A stretch of 64,000 bases of DNA from Mactra quadrangularis (taxonomy: Eukaryota; Mollusca; Bivalvia; Venerida; Mactridae). Positions within the stretch are counted from its first letter, which is position 1. Each line of letters starts with the position of its first letter. This document shows, piece by piece, positions 1-11,269 of this stretch. The translations under genes and the position numbers were made by a program. The stretch spans positions 124,001 to 188,000 of the forward strand of contig CM046304.1 in assembly GCA_025267735.1 (NCBI GenBank), in the 5' to 3' direction. The notes below the pieces were generated by a model. It did no database searches, was not told where the DNA came from, and saw only the letters and a program-made list of their open reading frames with translations.

Positions 1-1015
1 CAGAGTTGCCTAATTTTTTTGCTTGATCTCTAAATTTAAGTGTCTCAGATATATCACTGTTAAACCAATCAGGTTGATTTTTATATTTAACCCTTTTCAC
101 TTTCTCTGGTGCATGTTGATTCAGAGTTTCAGTAAAGATTTTTACAAAGAAGTCTAAAGCGTCATCAGGATCATCAAAAGTATCTAAAACAGACCAAGGT
201 TGATTTTGAAGATCATGCCTAAACTTTTTAATGTCAAAATTTTTTAAAGATCTATATTTTATGGTGTTATGAAATGGGTCTTTGTCCACCTTATTGTCAA
301 TTTTACGTGTAATACAAATAGGAAAATGGTCACTTATAGATAAAAATGGTACATTAACTTCAGCAATGTTACATGGTACATTAGTATACAAATGATCAAT
401 TAAAGTCTCTGATGTGGGAGTTACACGTGTTGGTTTATCAACTAATTGCACAAAGTTAAATGAGTCAATTAAATTAATCCAAGTAGAGTTTGATGCTGAG
501 TTGTTCAGTAAATTGAAATTAAAATCTCCAAGTAACAAAATTTCTTTATTATTGTCAAAGTTTTTTTCAAGAGTTGAGTCAATTTCTTTTATCCAATTTG
601 CAGTGGCTGATGGTGGTCTATAGATGTATCCAATAAGAAAGGGTTTTTGTTTTGATAATTTTATATCCAACCAGATTGCTTCCACAGTGTCCGTTTCAAG
701 ATGTACTAGTCTTTCACAGCGTAATTTATTCCTAACATAGATAATAAGTCCTCCTCCATTGGTTTTTCTGTCTTTTCTAAATAATTGGTATCCATTAAGC
801 TGAAATTCATTGTCACTAAAAGAATCACTTAAAAATGTTTCACTAAGGCAGATGATATCTAGATCAGGATGTTCCGAAACTAAGTATTGTAATTCATGAA
901 ATTTTGGATAAAGATAATGAATGTTTAAATGCATAATTTTTAGTCCATTTTTTGTAAAGAAATTTTCATGACTAGAGTCCTTTTGAATTTGTTCATTGTC
1001 AGTTTTTGAATCCAT
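1..1015 (-). CDS. LINE ORF2, endonuclease domain (partial at window edge)
   Basis: The frame is open for 338 codons from ATG 1015 to the window edge. It shows the apurinic-type endonuclease of non-LTR retrotransposons, which nicks target DNA for target-primed reverse transcription. Residues counted from this Met: LNIHYL at 30-35 (catalytic Asn), SET at 58-60 (Glu), YRPP at 132-135, LLGDFN ending near 166 (Asp and Asn), a conserved Asp at 207, and SDHFP at 228-232 with the catalytic His. All expected catalytic positions are present. The reverse transcriptase would follow to the left, outside the window. This ATG is 11 nt after the ORF1 stop. The frame stays open upstream to about 1129, with another Met at 1102 overlapping ORF1, so the true start may be either one. 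Confidence 0.9.
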   Translation of the reverse strand, partial: MDSKTDNEQIQKDSSHENFFTKNGLKIMHLNIHYLYPKFHELQYLVSEHPDLDIICLSETFLSDSFSDNEFQLNGYQLFRKDRKTNGGGLIIYVRNKLRCERLVHLETDTVEAIWLDIKLSKQKPFLIGYIYRPPSATANWIKEIDSTLEKNFDNNKEILLLGDFNFNLLNNSASNSTWINLIDSFNFVQLVDKPTRVTPTSETLIDHLYTNVPCNIAEVNVPFLSISDHFPICITRKIDNKVDKDPFHNTIKYRSLKNFDIKKFRHDLQNQPWSVLDTFDDPDDALDFFVKIFTETLNQHAPEKVKRVKYKNQPDWFNSDISETLKFRDQAKKLGNS

Positions 1016-1026
1016 GCAATTTTGGT

Positions 1027-2397
1027 CTATGGAATTGGAGAAGGAAGGTACATCTTGAACCAGGGGGGTATCGTCCGATGAAATGGTCGGTGGAGGCTCC
1101 ATTGGTGAAAATTTCCGGCTGAGCTTGTATTATTTCTGTTGTATTCTCTTTTGAAGCTTGGTTGAGATAGATGCTTGGTCCTGTAGATTGTGTCTCTGTT
1201 GTATCCTGTATTTAAACAATAATTAATAGATGCCATTATGCTTTTTGCGAAATGAGCAGCTCCCACTCTGGTTAGGTGCAATGTATCATGAAAGAGGTGC
1301 TTTCTTATGTTCCCTTCATGTGTAAATTTGTTATTGTGATCCATGAAATGTAAATTTTCAGACTGGCAAATGTTAGCTAAAGTTGTGTTAACTTCACTGA
1401 TTTGTTTGGGTGCATTAGTTGTTGAGTCTATTGGTAAAATAGATGAGATTATTATTTTTGCATTTTTGTTTGCTGCCCTTACACTTGTTATTAGATCATT
1501 GTACTGCTCTATAATGTGTTCTGTTTTTGTGCCGGCCGAAATGTCATTCGTTCCTACATGAATAATTACAGCATCACATGTGGTGAGATTTTTTATGCTT
1601 TGAGAATTTACAAGATGTTTGAGATGAGAAATTTTTGCCCCTGAATTAGATTTAATGTTTACACTGTATTTTTCTCCAGTTAAGCGTCTTGGGTCGAGTA
1701 CTTTGGTAACAGAGTCCCCAATTATGCAAACATGCATCTTTTTGTTTTCTGTTGTTTTAAAGTCATTATTTGTGCTTTCATGTGTAGGTATATTGGTGTT
1801 TGATGTAATATTCACCTTGTCTTGAACGTTTGAATGAGTATTATCTTGTAGTATGTTCAATGTATCTATTTGTCTAGTTTGGTGATGAGCCAGTGTTTGA
1901 GATGGCTGTTGTTTGAGATGGTTTATTTCTTGTTTTATTTCTGACATTATTTTATTGCATGTTTGTTCAATGTTTTCTCTTGTTGGCGTTTGTTTTATTT
2001 TGTCATCTATCTTAGTAATTGCTATTTTAAGAGAGTTAACATCCTCTGTGAGGTTCCTGAGCAAAGAGTCTGTATTGTTGTCTATTTTTAATGAAAGTTC
2101 ATCAATGAGTTTTTTATGTTTTTTGTTCTCTGTAGTGATTTGTTTGTTGTTAGTTTTAAGTTTGTTATTTTCTTCCTCTAGTATCAAAGACTTTGCTGAC
2201 AGTTCAGCTATTTTATTCTTGGCTTGAGTATTTTGTATATCTGGTGTAGATTGTAAATTTATATTAACTGAATATGAATATTTATGAGTCAGAATGGTTT
2301 TAAGATTTGTCATGTCTCTGGAACGATAAATCGTTCCAAAACTCACAGAAATTTTCATTGAGAACATATCATAAATGGGAGGAGATCCAAGCATCAT
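1027..2397 (-). CDS. LINE ORF1: coiled coil plus SGNH/GDSL esterase domain
   Basis: A 456-residue frame. Residues about 58-165 are Lys/Glu/Asn-rich with heptad-like hydrophobics, a likely coiled coil for trimer or RNP assembly. Residues about 220-395 form an SGNH hydrolase: GDSV at 227-230 (Ser nucleophile), Gly in NSGAK near 253, GTND at 282-285, and DTLH at 371-374 (catalytic Asp and His). Such esterase ORF1 proteins are known from CR1/L2-type LINEs; their substrate in retrotransposition is not settled. The C-terminus is basic with no obvious zinc knuckle. The start may be a later Met (Met14 or Met29), because the first residues look unlike the rest. The 3' end overlaps the ORF2 frame if ORF2 starts at 1102. 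Confidence 0.85.
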   Translation of the reverse strand: MMLGSPPIYDMFSMKISVSFGTIYRSRDMTNLKTILTHKYSYSVNINLQSTPDIQNTQAKNKIAELSAKSLILEEENNKLKTNNKQITTENKKHKKLIDELSLKIDNNTDSLLRNLTEDVNSLKIAITKIDDKIKQTPTRENIEQTCNKIMSEIKQEINHLKQQPSQTLAHHQTRQIDTLNILQDNTHSNVQDKVNITSNTNIPTHESTNNDFKTTENKKMHVCIIGDSVTKVLDPRRLTGEKYSVNIKSNSGAKISHLKHLVNSQSIKNLTTCDAVIIHVGTNDISAGTKTEHIIEQYNDLITSVRAANKNAKIIISSILPIDSTTNAPKQISEVNTTLANICQSENLHFMDHNNKFTHEGNIRKHLFHDTLHLTRVGAAHFAKSIMASINYCLNTGYNRDTIYRTKHLSQPSFKREYNRNNTSSAGNFHQWSLHRPFHRTIPPWFKMYLPSPIP

Positions 2398-3130
2398 TAA
2401 TACAAATCAATGCATGTACTTTTTCCTTTGTTGGATACAGCGCCATAGCAACGCAAATGTTCAAATTGGTTGTGTGCTCTATATTTAAATGTAACTTCGT
2501 TTTGCATTTCTGAAGTAATGACGATGCATAATGTTGTTAACGACAAGCAACACTCGACATTTAAGTTCATCCACAAGATTAAATTTCTGCTTTATTGCTT
2601 GTTTATTATTGTCCTATAGAGCGAAATGTCAATATAACACAAGTTAAATGAGGAAAATAAATATTTATTGTTTAACCATTGTACAGCAATTACATCATTA
2701 AAAGTTGCATGCTATTTACAGATAAAGATTAAACAATGCATGTCAAACATTATAAATGTCACATCAATATTTTATCCACATTTCAAACAATAAAAAGATA
2801 CTTCTATGAGATAATCTGCCCTTAATAATTCAACTCTGTATAATAGAGCTGTCAATACTGAATGGCAATAAAAATAATTTTTTATTGGGTTTAACACCGT
2901 GTCAACACAATTAATGTTTATTGTTTAACCATTGTACAGCAATTACATCATTAAAAGTTGCATGCTATTTACAGATAAAGATTAAACAATGCATGTCAAA
3001 CATTATAAATGTCATATCAATAGTCTCTCCACATTTCAAACAATTAAAGAGAGTTCTATTACTAAATCTGCCCTACATAATTCAACTCTGTCAAATAGAG
3101 CTGTAAATACTAAATAAGAATAAAAATAGT

Positions 3131-3411
3131 TTTTTTAATGAGTTTAATGCTGTGTCAACACAATCTAGGTCATTAAACGGCATCCAGCGCACCTAACCTA
3201 GCTTTCCTGGACCGTTTGTCTATAACCAGTACTCACCTGCCCTTCACACGGACGGAAACTTTTCCATATATTTATTAATGGAGGAAAATAGACATTATTG
3301 TCTAATTTTCATGGAAAGGTATAACCTCCCCGTGTGGGATTCGAACCCGAAACCCCTTCGGGACACAAGATTCCAATCCCGGCACGCTACCAACTGCACT
3401 ACCGACACGGG
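3131..3411 (-). mobile_element. tRNA-derived SINE, family A, near full length
   Basis: Read on the minus strand, the head starts CCCGTGTCGGTAGTGCAGTT with an A-box-like TAGTGCAGTTGG and a perfect B box GGTTCGAATCC, followed by a non-tRNA body and a 3' end related to CGGCGTTAAACCCAATAAAA. Family A also occurs at 4065, 15751, 27903, 31501, 38510, 42841, 58116 and 59590. Confidence 0.85.
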
Positions 3412-4064
3412 TCATATGTACCTGCATATTTGCATTTCTGAAGTAATGGTGATGAATAACATTGTTAACGACAAGCAACACTCTACATTTAAGTTCATCC
3501 CCAAGATTATTTCTCAGCTTCATTGCTTGTTTATTATTGTCCTATAGAGCGTAATGTTAATATTACAGAAGTAAAATGAGGAAGATAAATATTTATTGTT
3601 TAACCATTGTACTGCAATTATGTCATTAAAAGTTGCATGCTATTTACAGATAAAGATTAAACAATGCATGTCAAACATTATAAATGTCATATTAATATTT
3701 TATCCACATTTCAAACAATAAAAAAAGAATTCTATGAGATAATCTGCCTTACATAATTCAACTCTGTATAATAGAGCTGTCAATACTGAATGACAATAAA
3801 AATAATTTTTTATTGGGTTTAACGCCGTGTCAACACAATTAATATTTATTGTTTAACCATTGTACAGCAATTACGTCATTAAGAGTTGCATGCTATTTAC
3901 AGATAAAGATTAAACAATGCATGTCAAACATTATAAATGTCATATCAATATTTTATCCCCATTTCAAACAATAAAAAAAGAGTTCTATGAGAAAAATCTG
4001 CCTCACATAATTCAACTCTGTCAAATAGAGCTGTCAATACTGAATTGGAATGAAAATAAGGAAA

Positions 4065-4209
4065 TTTTATTGGTTTTAATGCCGTGTCAACACAATTTAG
4101 GTCATTTAACGGCATCCAGTGCACCTAACCTAGCCTAACCAGTACTCACCTACCCTTCCACAAGGCCGGAAACGTCTCCATTTATCTTATTAATGGAGGA
4201 AAATTGATA
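4065..4209 (-). mobile_element. family A SINE, 3' part only
   Basis: The 3' tail and body match the copy at 3131-3411, with a small internal deletion in the 'CTAACCTAGC...AACCAGTACTCAC' part. The tRNA head is missing. It ends the second copy of the 930-bp duplication. Confidence 0.8.
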
Positions 4210-5120
4210 TTAAAATTAAAGAGCATAAATTTAAAAAAAACTTTTTGTCTCCAATATTAAAGAGTGAAACTTTAAACATTTAACAGTATCACAGTTGTAA
4301 CATTATACAAGTATTATCTTATATAATTTGGAAATGCAAAAATAAAAGGATAGAAGATTAGGTATTAAAGACGGAAAAAGAACAATAAAGACCCCAAGGA
4401 ACAATATAATTTGAATTACAAGAGATAATCACGAAACCTTAGACTTATTATACCCAGTTATTGCAGAATACATAATAGTAAGGGGCAAACATTTAAAATA
4501 ATTGAGATAAAATACGAGAAAAAAACTTATCAACGTCAATTTAACCAACAATTGATAATTTAATCACTAGATATATTAATCAAGATCAGGGGTTCCGATC
4601 ATTAATTGTCGTATGCCTAATTTTAATTATGAACTCTTTTACGTTGAATAGTTAGGTCGTATGAGATTGATGATTATATGCTGCCCAGGATATTGTTATG
4701 AGAGAGAGATAAAATTAATATATTACAGTAATTTAAAGGTCGGACTTCATTTCTTCAATTTACTGGGTGGTAAGCAATCAAGCCGTTAAGGCGTTTGAGG
4801 GTTATAAATCCCTCAGCATATGTCTGTCAAATTTGATTTGTTTTAAGTTGAACCTTTTCTAGGTAACGTAGAAAACTGAAAATTCAAAAAGTATTGAAAA
4901 TATATCGAAGAAACAGTATATAAATTTTATTAAAATCATAACATTAAGTAAATTTGTAACAGTTCAAGATTTTCTCTCTCTGGTTTGACATGTTCACTCC
5001 TCAGAGAGAAATGGCCTTTTTAAGATTCTGTCTCTTTATAGTCGAAGCCCGGCCTTTACAGTTTGTTAGCCAAATACCATGCCTTTCTAGACTTTTCTTA
5101 ACAGACAATCGCTTGCTTAC
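4210..5120. other. non-coding stretch, nothing recognised
   Basis: AT-rich sequence. A short stretch at about 4780-4830 weakly resembles a tRNA (AAGCCGTTAAGGCG and GGTTATAAATCCC) but cannot be folded convincingly. Confidence 0.5.
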
Positions 5121-5224
5121 CCTAAAATAGTATGCAAATGTCGTCTCCCTATATGTAGGAAAGTGACACATCAACTTTTCATAAAAGGGTGTATGTCCTT
5201 TTGTAGATAGGATTTGACGAATTA
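5121..5224 (-). CDS. candidate internal exon (104 nt, phase 1 to phase 0)
   Basis: A minus-strand acceptor (TTCCTGATTCTACAG) and donor GTAAGC bound 104 nt in which only one frame is open throughout. It gives 34 codons beginning IRQILSTKGHTPFYEKL and ending TTFAYYFR. The composition is protein-like (His, Tyr, Phe, charged residues) and unlike the surrounding AT-rich DNA. I do not recognise the protein. Its entry phase matches the exit phase of the candidate exon at 8743-8779, joined through a split Val codon. The acceptor has only a modest pyrimidine tract. A chance ORF or a decayed fragment is possible. Confidence 0.35.
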
Positions 5225-6480
5225 CTGTAGAATCAGGAATCATGCGTACTACCTACCATTCGACAGGACGCTTTTGTCATTGCTAAACTTCATCAAGTCG
5301 CCAGAAAAACAATGAGAGATATAGAAAATCTATACGAATTTATTGAACCAATTCAAAGATAATAGACAAGACAGGTGCTAACAGCACTTTGATATAATTA
5401 TATTTCTTCGATATAAATTAAGAGTACATGTCTTTCTTGTTAAACCAGAGAAAGTCTACATCATCACATCCTCGTTACATCATTACAGTACATTTATTAT
5501 AGAGAAAACATTGTAAATATATAACATGCCAATCTGATAATGATATTGTATTGGCAAAATAATGAAAATACTTCACATTGCAGGATATTGTCAGCTCTAC
5601 CTGATGAGAAAATCTGTAGAACAGCGAAGTAAATTGAATACAAGAGAAATGAAGTGTTTTTCTAATAATAGTGAAAATAAATAGCAATAATTAGTCTGTC
5701 TAGCATAAAACAAAACCATCAGTTTCTGCTTAGTAAAACAAGAGTAATGACATTTGACTATGATTTGAACTAAGGTTGAAATGAGCATTCACAGATCATT
5801 GTATCAATTACAATAGACGTGTGTGTAGCTGAGCTAATTATCACCTGGATAGTAATTACAAAGCTCAACCCTAAATAAAACAACAATTAGAAACATTATC
5901 CTTGTTTTTATCAGACAGAAAACATATTTCTAGTTAAACAAACGTTACATTATAATGATGGAAAGAATCGTCAAGAGACGTAAAGTAAATGCAAAATTGA
6001 ATAACGATTGGCTTTTATCACTTGTTGTTAGTACTTCTTTTACTAATGAGCCGAAGTAATCTTGCCAACAGCTAATCAATGGTTTGTTGTGTTTTCAGGA
6101 TCATATCAGTCTAATGATACAAAAATAGTGTCAAGATAAAATCAGCTTACTACATTGTCAAGCATCATTCAATTCGAGCATTTTTAGGCAACTTGGTATG
6201 GTCTTTGAGTTCAAATATAATCTTAATATGATGATTTTGAAACAAATCCAGATGGGCTATATTTATGTATTCTATAATTATGTATTGACTTAAAATATCA
6301 GAAAACTAAGTAAAGACTGTACTAAAGAAGAATATAAGTGATTTAACCTCGAACTTGTTACTTAAAATGTTAATAGACATCATTACTCTGACTAAAAAGC
6401 ACCATAATGAGTATTTCTATTCAATAAAGATTTTTCAATCATAATAACTACAAAACAATGTACAAATAAATAAATCTTAC
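5225..6480. other. intronic or intergenic, nothing recognised
   Basis: AT-rich, no coding-like stretch, no SINE or TIR seen on either strand. Confidence 0.5.
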
Positions 6481-6557
6481 ATTTTATAAGGTTTGGTTTC
6501 CTCCACATTATTCTCTGTATTTACAGAACTTACTTCAACACTTGGTAATGTAGCCAT
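6481..6557 (-). CDS. candidate alternative first coding exon (25 codons + 2 nt)
   Basis: The minus-strand ATG at 6557 opens a frame reading MATLPSVEVSSVNTENNVEE and then TKPYK before a consensus donor GTAAGA, leaving two bases of a split codon (phase 2). The peptide is short, polar and looks like a disordered N-terminus. A second donor (GTAAGT) lies inside the exon after codon 8, which could give an even shorter form in phase 0. The same exit phase as the ATG exons at 17.8, 30.7 and 62.1 kb suggests alternative first exons of one gene. The downstream partner exon is not identified in the window. Protein identity is unknown. Confidence 0.45.
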
Positions 6558-8742
6558 CTTATAATTAACACATATAAAGTTTCCACAATATTTCTTATAA
6601 AATGTTCAATAAAAACAGCAGTCCCACCTGCTTTCTGAGAAATATTTCTATTACTTGATGAGAACTGTAGTTCAAGCAAAATGATTATCTGTTTAACAAA
6701 ACAATAACACGCAGACTATTTCACATGAATAACATCTTTGAATTTTGACATACAAAACAACCTTGCCAAAAATAACACTTAAACACTTCACTATCTAATT
6801 TTCGAACTAAGTTCAGATTTTCCTCATTTTAATTATCATCAATAATCGATATCCATCCAAACTACATGTAATTAAACTTCAATTATCTTGAGTTCAATAA
6901 AAAAATAATTCTTCTTCGTTTAAAAGTTTTCCAGTCTTTTAGCTCTCAATCATAAGCAAATTTCCTGAATGTTTAAACTATATCACAGTTCACTTAGCAA
7001 AAATCTCATAGACAGTCAATGTTTTCACTGATTTTCACAGGGCATTAAGCAAAACTCTTGTTCTTGTCTCCAATTTACAAAGTTCTATGTCTATTGATAA
7101 CTAATTTAGTTTGCAGACCTGTTTCTAAGTAGCATAGTTGTCCAATACATAATGCTGGAGATTATGGTTTGGCTTACAGAACAAAAATGTGTATGTTCTT
7201 ATTGGTTAATAAAAACTATTGCATAATTTACCTGCAGCAAAGATTACAAGCCTAAAGGTCACATAAATGCAATAATACGCTTTTTCATGATCTTACCAAA
7301 TAAGAATCATATTATAGTGATTAATATTACATAAAAACAAGAAACAGTATCGTTACTTATGATATTACATTTTGAGACAACAAAATAGCATCTGCATTAC
7401 TGATATTTGCTTACGTTTGAAAATATTAATTAAAAGCGTAAACAATAACAGCAAAAACACAAGACATTATTCCGTAAAAGAACTGAAACCTATCTTAAAC
7501 AATGAATATTTACTCATGAATTTAATTACATGTTTTAAAGTTTTATTGGCAATATCATATATAAAAAAGATAATATTTAAAATCAGTAATTCCATGCCAG
7601 TATAAATGGCAGTAATGCATTTTTGTGCCTTTTTGAAAACGTGCATTACAAATAAATACTGAACATAATACATTGTATCTAGTTTGTGAGTTCTTAGAAT
7701 TTCGAAATTCTGTAAAGATCAATAGAAAACTGTTGAATTTTAAACAAAAGAAGCCATAAAATTCTGCATGAGAAACAGCTTCCTCATAAACAAAAATAAT
7801 GACAAAAACATGATATAGATCATAAATTTATCTCAGAAGAAAACAGTTGGCAGCATGTTTTCTTTCTCTAACTATACACAGTATAAATTAAAACAACAAA
7901 AGTTGCACAAAATGGGCATCTTATTACCAATTAAAAATAATGATCAATTAAAATTTACCATACTTTAAAAAAAACAGTGTTTATTTAATTACAGTTTCTA
8001 GTATGTTATTCAAACTTTTTCAAGCATAATTGAAAAAGTCAGGACAAAAAATATCCCTTTATTTCATACATATTCAAACATAATTACTCGAAACCGGTAA
8101 CTACATGGATTATCTATCAAAACTTTAGAACAGGATTTTTTCAATATTTACAGCTCATTTCCACATAAATGGAATTTATTTACTAAAACAGAATTATTCT
8201 GTAATGATTTATGACACCATTAACAATGAGTAACCATTGGTTGCAGATTCATATCCTTTAATTCAATTACTATAAAATGATAAGTATTTTAAATCCAATA
8301 AATTCAATAATATATCACTTATTTATCGTTAAATCAATGTATATTGTTATAACTATGATCAAATATGCACTCTTAAACATAAACTACAAAATTAAGTATA
8401 TAAGTTCATCAGCACTTATAACCAGGAAATCTAAATAAATAAATCCACTTAAGTAACTTCCTGTGTGATACGGTGTCAACCATGATAGTTGAATCACTAT
8501 AGTATAGACAATAGCTTTCTAGATGAGTAACCAAAACATCAAGTAATTATATGCCAGATTTTATTACATAAAATATAAGGTTATTTTGACAACAAACACA
8601 ATGTAAGTAGAATTTATTTGACGTCACTTGCCAAAAGTAAAACAAAATCCAGACAACATGTTACCATAGTAAGTAACGATATGAAAGCCTATTCTTGTCT
8701 CATGGTATATTGACACGAATATTGCATAAGGCCATGCCATAC
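6558..8742. other. intronic or intergenic, nothing recognised
   Basis: About 2.2 kb of AT-rich DNA without SINEs, TIRs or coding-like frames. The short open frames here have biased AT-rich codons and no splice context. Confidence 0.5.
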
Positions 8743-8779
8743 CGGAATTTTGTAATGCGTCCGCGTAGGTTTTAGAGTC
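8743..8779 (-). CDS. candidate microexon (37 nt, phase 0 to phase 1)
   Basis: On the minus strand, CATTTTTTATTGAG is followed by 37 nt reading DSKTYADALQNS plus one base, then donor GTATGG. The stretch is more GC-rich than its surroundings and the peptide is protein-like. Its exit phase fits the exon at 5121-5224 and its entry phase fits the exit phase of the exon at 43788-43855. The acceptor ends in GAG rather than the usual CAG or TAG, and the exon is short, so chance remains a serious alternative. Confidence 0.3.
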
Positions 8780-9663
8780 CTCAATAAAAAATGTCGGTGA
8801 AATTTCTTAAATAATAATATTGTTCCAGGATTCGATAACTGATTTTTTTCAGGAAATACTGATAGTTCCTTGTTTCTGTGTATTTGAATAATGAAAATGT
8901 GTATGTTGTATATACTTTTTTATAGAATTACTTTAATCTCATATTAATGTCATAAACATTCATGTACTCCCAAGTACTTATTTGTGTGAATACTAGCATG
9001 AATTGACATGTGTTTTCGTTTTCGATTTGTGTGTTTTTGTGAAAAGGTACCTATGTTTGTTAAACTTGAGTTAACGCTTAACAAAATTCCAATTTGGCAT
9101 GGCCTAAACGTTCGTCTGAAAATAGAATGTTGCTTAAACATAAAACATTTCTTCAGTGTGTAACACTGATAATAAAATCTTAAAACGTTTGTTTCTTTTG
9201 CGTGCAGTAAGGCTTTGAACTGTACTTCAGCAGAGAATGAATGATGTTGCTCAATATCACGACATATCTTAATTATATTTTTCATCATGCAATGTTATTC
9301 GTGTTTAGATTTTATTTTACCCATAAAAATGTTTTTGCCTTTGAAATATCTGTTCTACAAATCAACTCTATAATCAGTGCCTTAATCTGATTCATCAATA
9401 AAAATGAGGAAAGTGTTACCATGGCAACCAGCATGTATTTATGAAGGTCACACTATAGGAGACTTTCAGGACTATAAATGAACCTGGTAATTTAACATCA
9501 TCAAGAGACAGTAATAAAACTATTGCTGACAATAAATGAATCTACTTAATCTATTAGTTTAGCAGCTGTCATGGTATAGGTTAAGTCAGCTTTTGAATAC
9601 AGAGGTCGAGATTATTCTACCCCCTATAACATATTTATATTTAATACCGATTTGCGTTCGCAG

Positions 9664-9689
9664 AGAAAAAAAGCAGCTCATTGTGGAAA
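9664..9689 (+). CDS. candidate microexon, 26 nt (plus-strand cluster, member 1)
   Basis: Acceptor GATTTGCGTTCGCAG and donor GTAAAC (weaker than consensus) bound 26 nt. In the frame that fits the next exon it enters in phase 2, reads EKKQLIVE and leaves one base, which joins the exon at 10632 as an Ile codon. It is the least certain member of the cluster. Confidence 0.25.
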
Positions 9690-10631
9690 GTAAACGACTA
9701 CCGGTAAAGGATAATGTCTCAAAAAGTTGGTTGGATAAGGAGTTCGATTCAATATTTAGAGAAAAAGTTATCCCAAACTGCCATTAAAGCTTCACGTTCT
9801 TTAATTATTGCCTTAATCAATACACTGGCTGTACTGGACAAATTGACACCTATATTTTTACAGATTGAGAATTGGTCATGCATCTGGGTCTTCGTCTAAT
9901 GCACAAACCATATAAAATCATGATAAAACCCGTTCCATTGTAACAAAAGCATATTTATCATGTAAGTTTAAAGTCAATGGTCAGCTCGAAAATAAAAAAG
10001 AAGAAAAGACACTAATGCCTTTTTGATCAATGAGGACCATGATACTGTTCAATTCCAATGCAGAAAAAGTCTGTAAAAGTAGATTTTAAAGTAAATTCTT
10101 ACGACTTTCAATTCATAAATTTAAGTATAAATTTTAAGGTCCCCATTAAGATATTTCTCACCCTTCCCTGTTTATATAAAACCAGTAACATCATGTGACT
10201 TTAAAACATCTAAAACCAGTGATTCATAAAAGAAATGAGTTTTAAAGAACAATTATATTGACAACTGTACAAAGACAAAGTTTATTTGTGATCACTCTTT
10301 GACCCTTTATTGACCTCTGGTTAAATAACGATGATATACATAAATAACAACAATGTATTCTTTAATATTGACAACATTGATTTTAGAAACAGACTTAATT
10401 GTTATTTATTTTCTACCATCATCAATTATCAGAAAACATCTACCACTGAAGGTGTTCCTATCAATTATAGATTGTAGGGTGAATACATCTTTAAGAGAAT
10501 AGAACCCATTACACACCATCAAACAAACATTAAAGGAGGTAACTTATGTATACATCTTTTATATCCACGGGTGCAAATGTTAGTGCTTTTAAGATGTTGT
10601 TAAAAGTCTCGCACTGTTTTTTTTATTTCAG

Positions 10632-10666
10632 TTCAAGGAGATTTAACTTCTGATGCTCTGGTCTCG
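10632..10666 (+). CDS. candidate microexon, 35 nt (cluster member 2)
   Basis: A strong acceptor (CTGTTTTTTTTATTTCAG) and consensus donor GTAAGT. Only one frame is open (phase 1 entry), reading QGDLTSDALVS and leaving in phase 0. The following candidate exons all start and end in phase 0, so the splice product stays in frame. Confidence 0.4.
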
Positions 10667-11206
10667 GTAAGTTAATATGTTACTTGCTTTTTACCTTATA
10701 TTTTTCTTTTGCCATTGTTTGTATTTGCATGAAGCTTTTGGGACAAATGTAAAGGTTGATGCACACTAGAACCTGATTAACTCCAAGTTGCATTTTTGTC
10801 ACAACCTGTTCCAAATCAAAACCCGCCCGTCACAAAATGCACTAAAATTGTATATACGGTGACATTTGTGAGAGATATTTACTACATGAAACGCCATCAT
10901 TTGTAGTTGTATCTCAATTTGCACTAAATTGTCATTACCAGAACACTTCTTTCCTGCTTCCAAAAATATTTCCAAACAAATTTGATAGTTTCAGAAAAAA
11001 TTGATATTTGAGTTGAAATCTGCGAATGAGTACCTTTAAGGGCACATTAATAGCAATGTATAGCGTCACAAAAAGCTTGCTTTGTGCTCTTCCTTAACTA
11101 TGGAACATATGGAGATTGATATTATAAAACCGTGTTTGACCAGAAACTTTAATCAATCTACTTCCTATGACACGAGATTTTCATATCCTAACATTGTTAT
11201 TTTTAG

Positions 11207-11269
11207 AAAAAATCACTGACAATGGCATTGCTCTTCAAAAAGAAGAAGGGCTTAAAAGCTGCTGAACAT
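11207..11269 (+). CDS. candidate small exon, 63 nt (cluster member 3)
   Basis: Acceptor CATTGTTATTTTTAG and donor GTATGA bound 21 codons reading KKSLTMALLFKKKKGLKAAE then His. The phase 0 frame is the only one open across the exon. It encodes a strongly basic patch (four consecutive Lys). It contains an internal Met, so a start inside the exon is also possible. Protein not recognised. Confidence 0.4.

Larger units (their letters stand above)
1..2495 (-). mobile_element. non-LTR retrotransposon (LINE, CR1/L2-like group), 5' part
   Basis: Two adjacent minus-strand frames form a LINE: ORF1 with coiled coil and SGNH esterase, then ORF2 starting with an APE-type endonuclease. An esterase-type ORF1 is known from the CR1/L2 group of LINEs, so I place it there; the clade is inference because the reverse transcriptase lies beyond the left edge. 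Both frames are uninterrupted over the visible part, which suggests a fairly young copy. The 5' end is not sharply defined; about 100 bp of 5' UTR is allowed before the local repeat at 2501. Confidence 0.85.
2501..4209. repeat. nested tandem duplication, about 930-bp outer and 250-bp inner units
   Basis: A block beginning GCATTTCTGAAGTAATG occurs at 2501 and again at 3432. Each is followed by two copies of a roughly 250-bp unit starting ATTTATTGTTTAACCATTG (near 2660, 2911, 3588 and 3841), then by a minus-strand SINE. The inner units end in a short piece of SINE 3' tail (TATTGGGTTTAACRCCGTG). The first outer copy has a SINE with its tRNA head and the second a truncated one. Confidence 0.85.

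Noticed and set aside
1343..2227. Plus-strand frames opposite the LINE
   Set aside because: Shadows of LINE ORF1 on the other strand; hydrophobic composition from reversed Lys/Asn codons.
4770..4830. tRNA-Leu/Ser-like remnant
   Set aside because: Only short pieces resemble the two boxes; length and folding do not fit.
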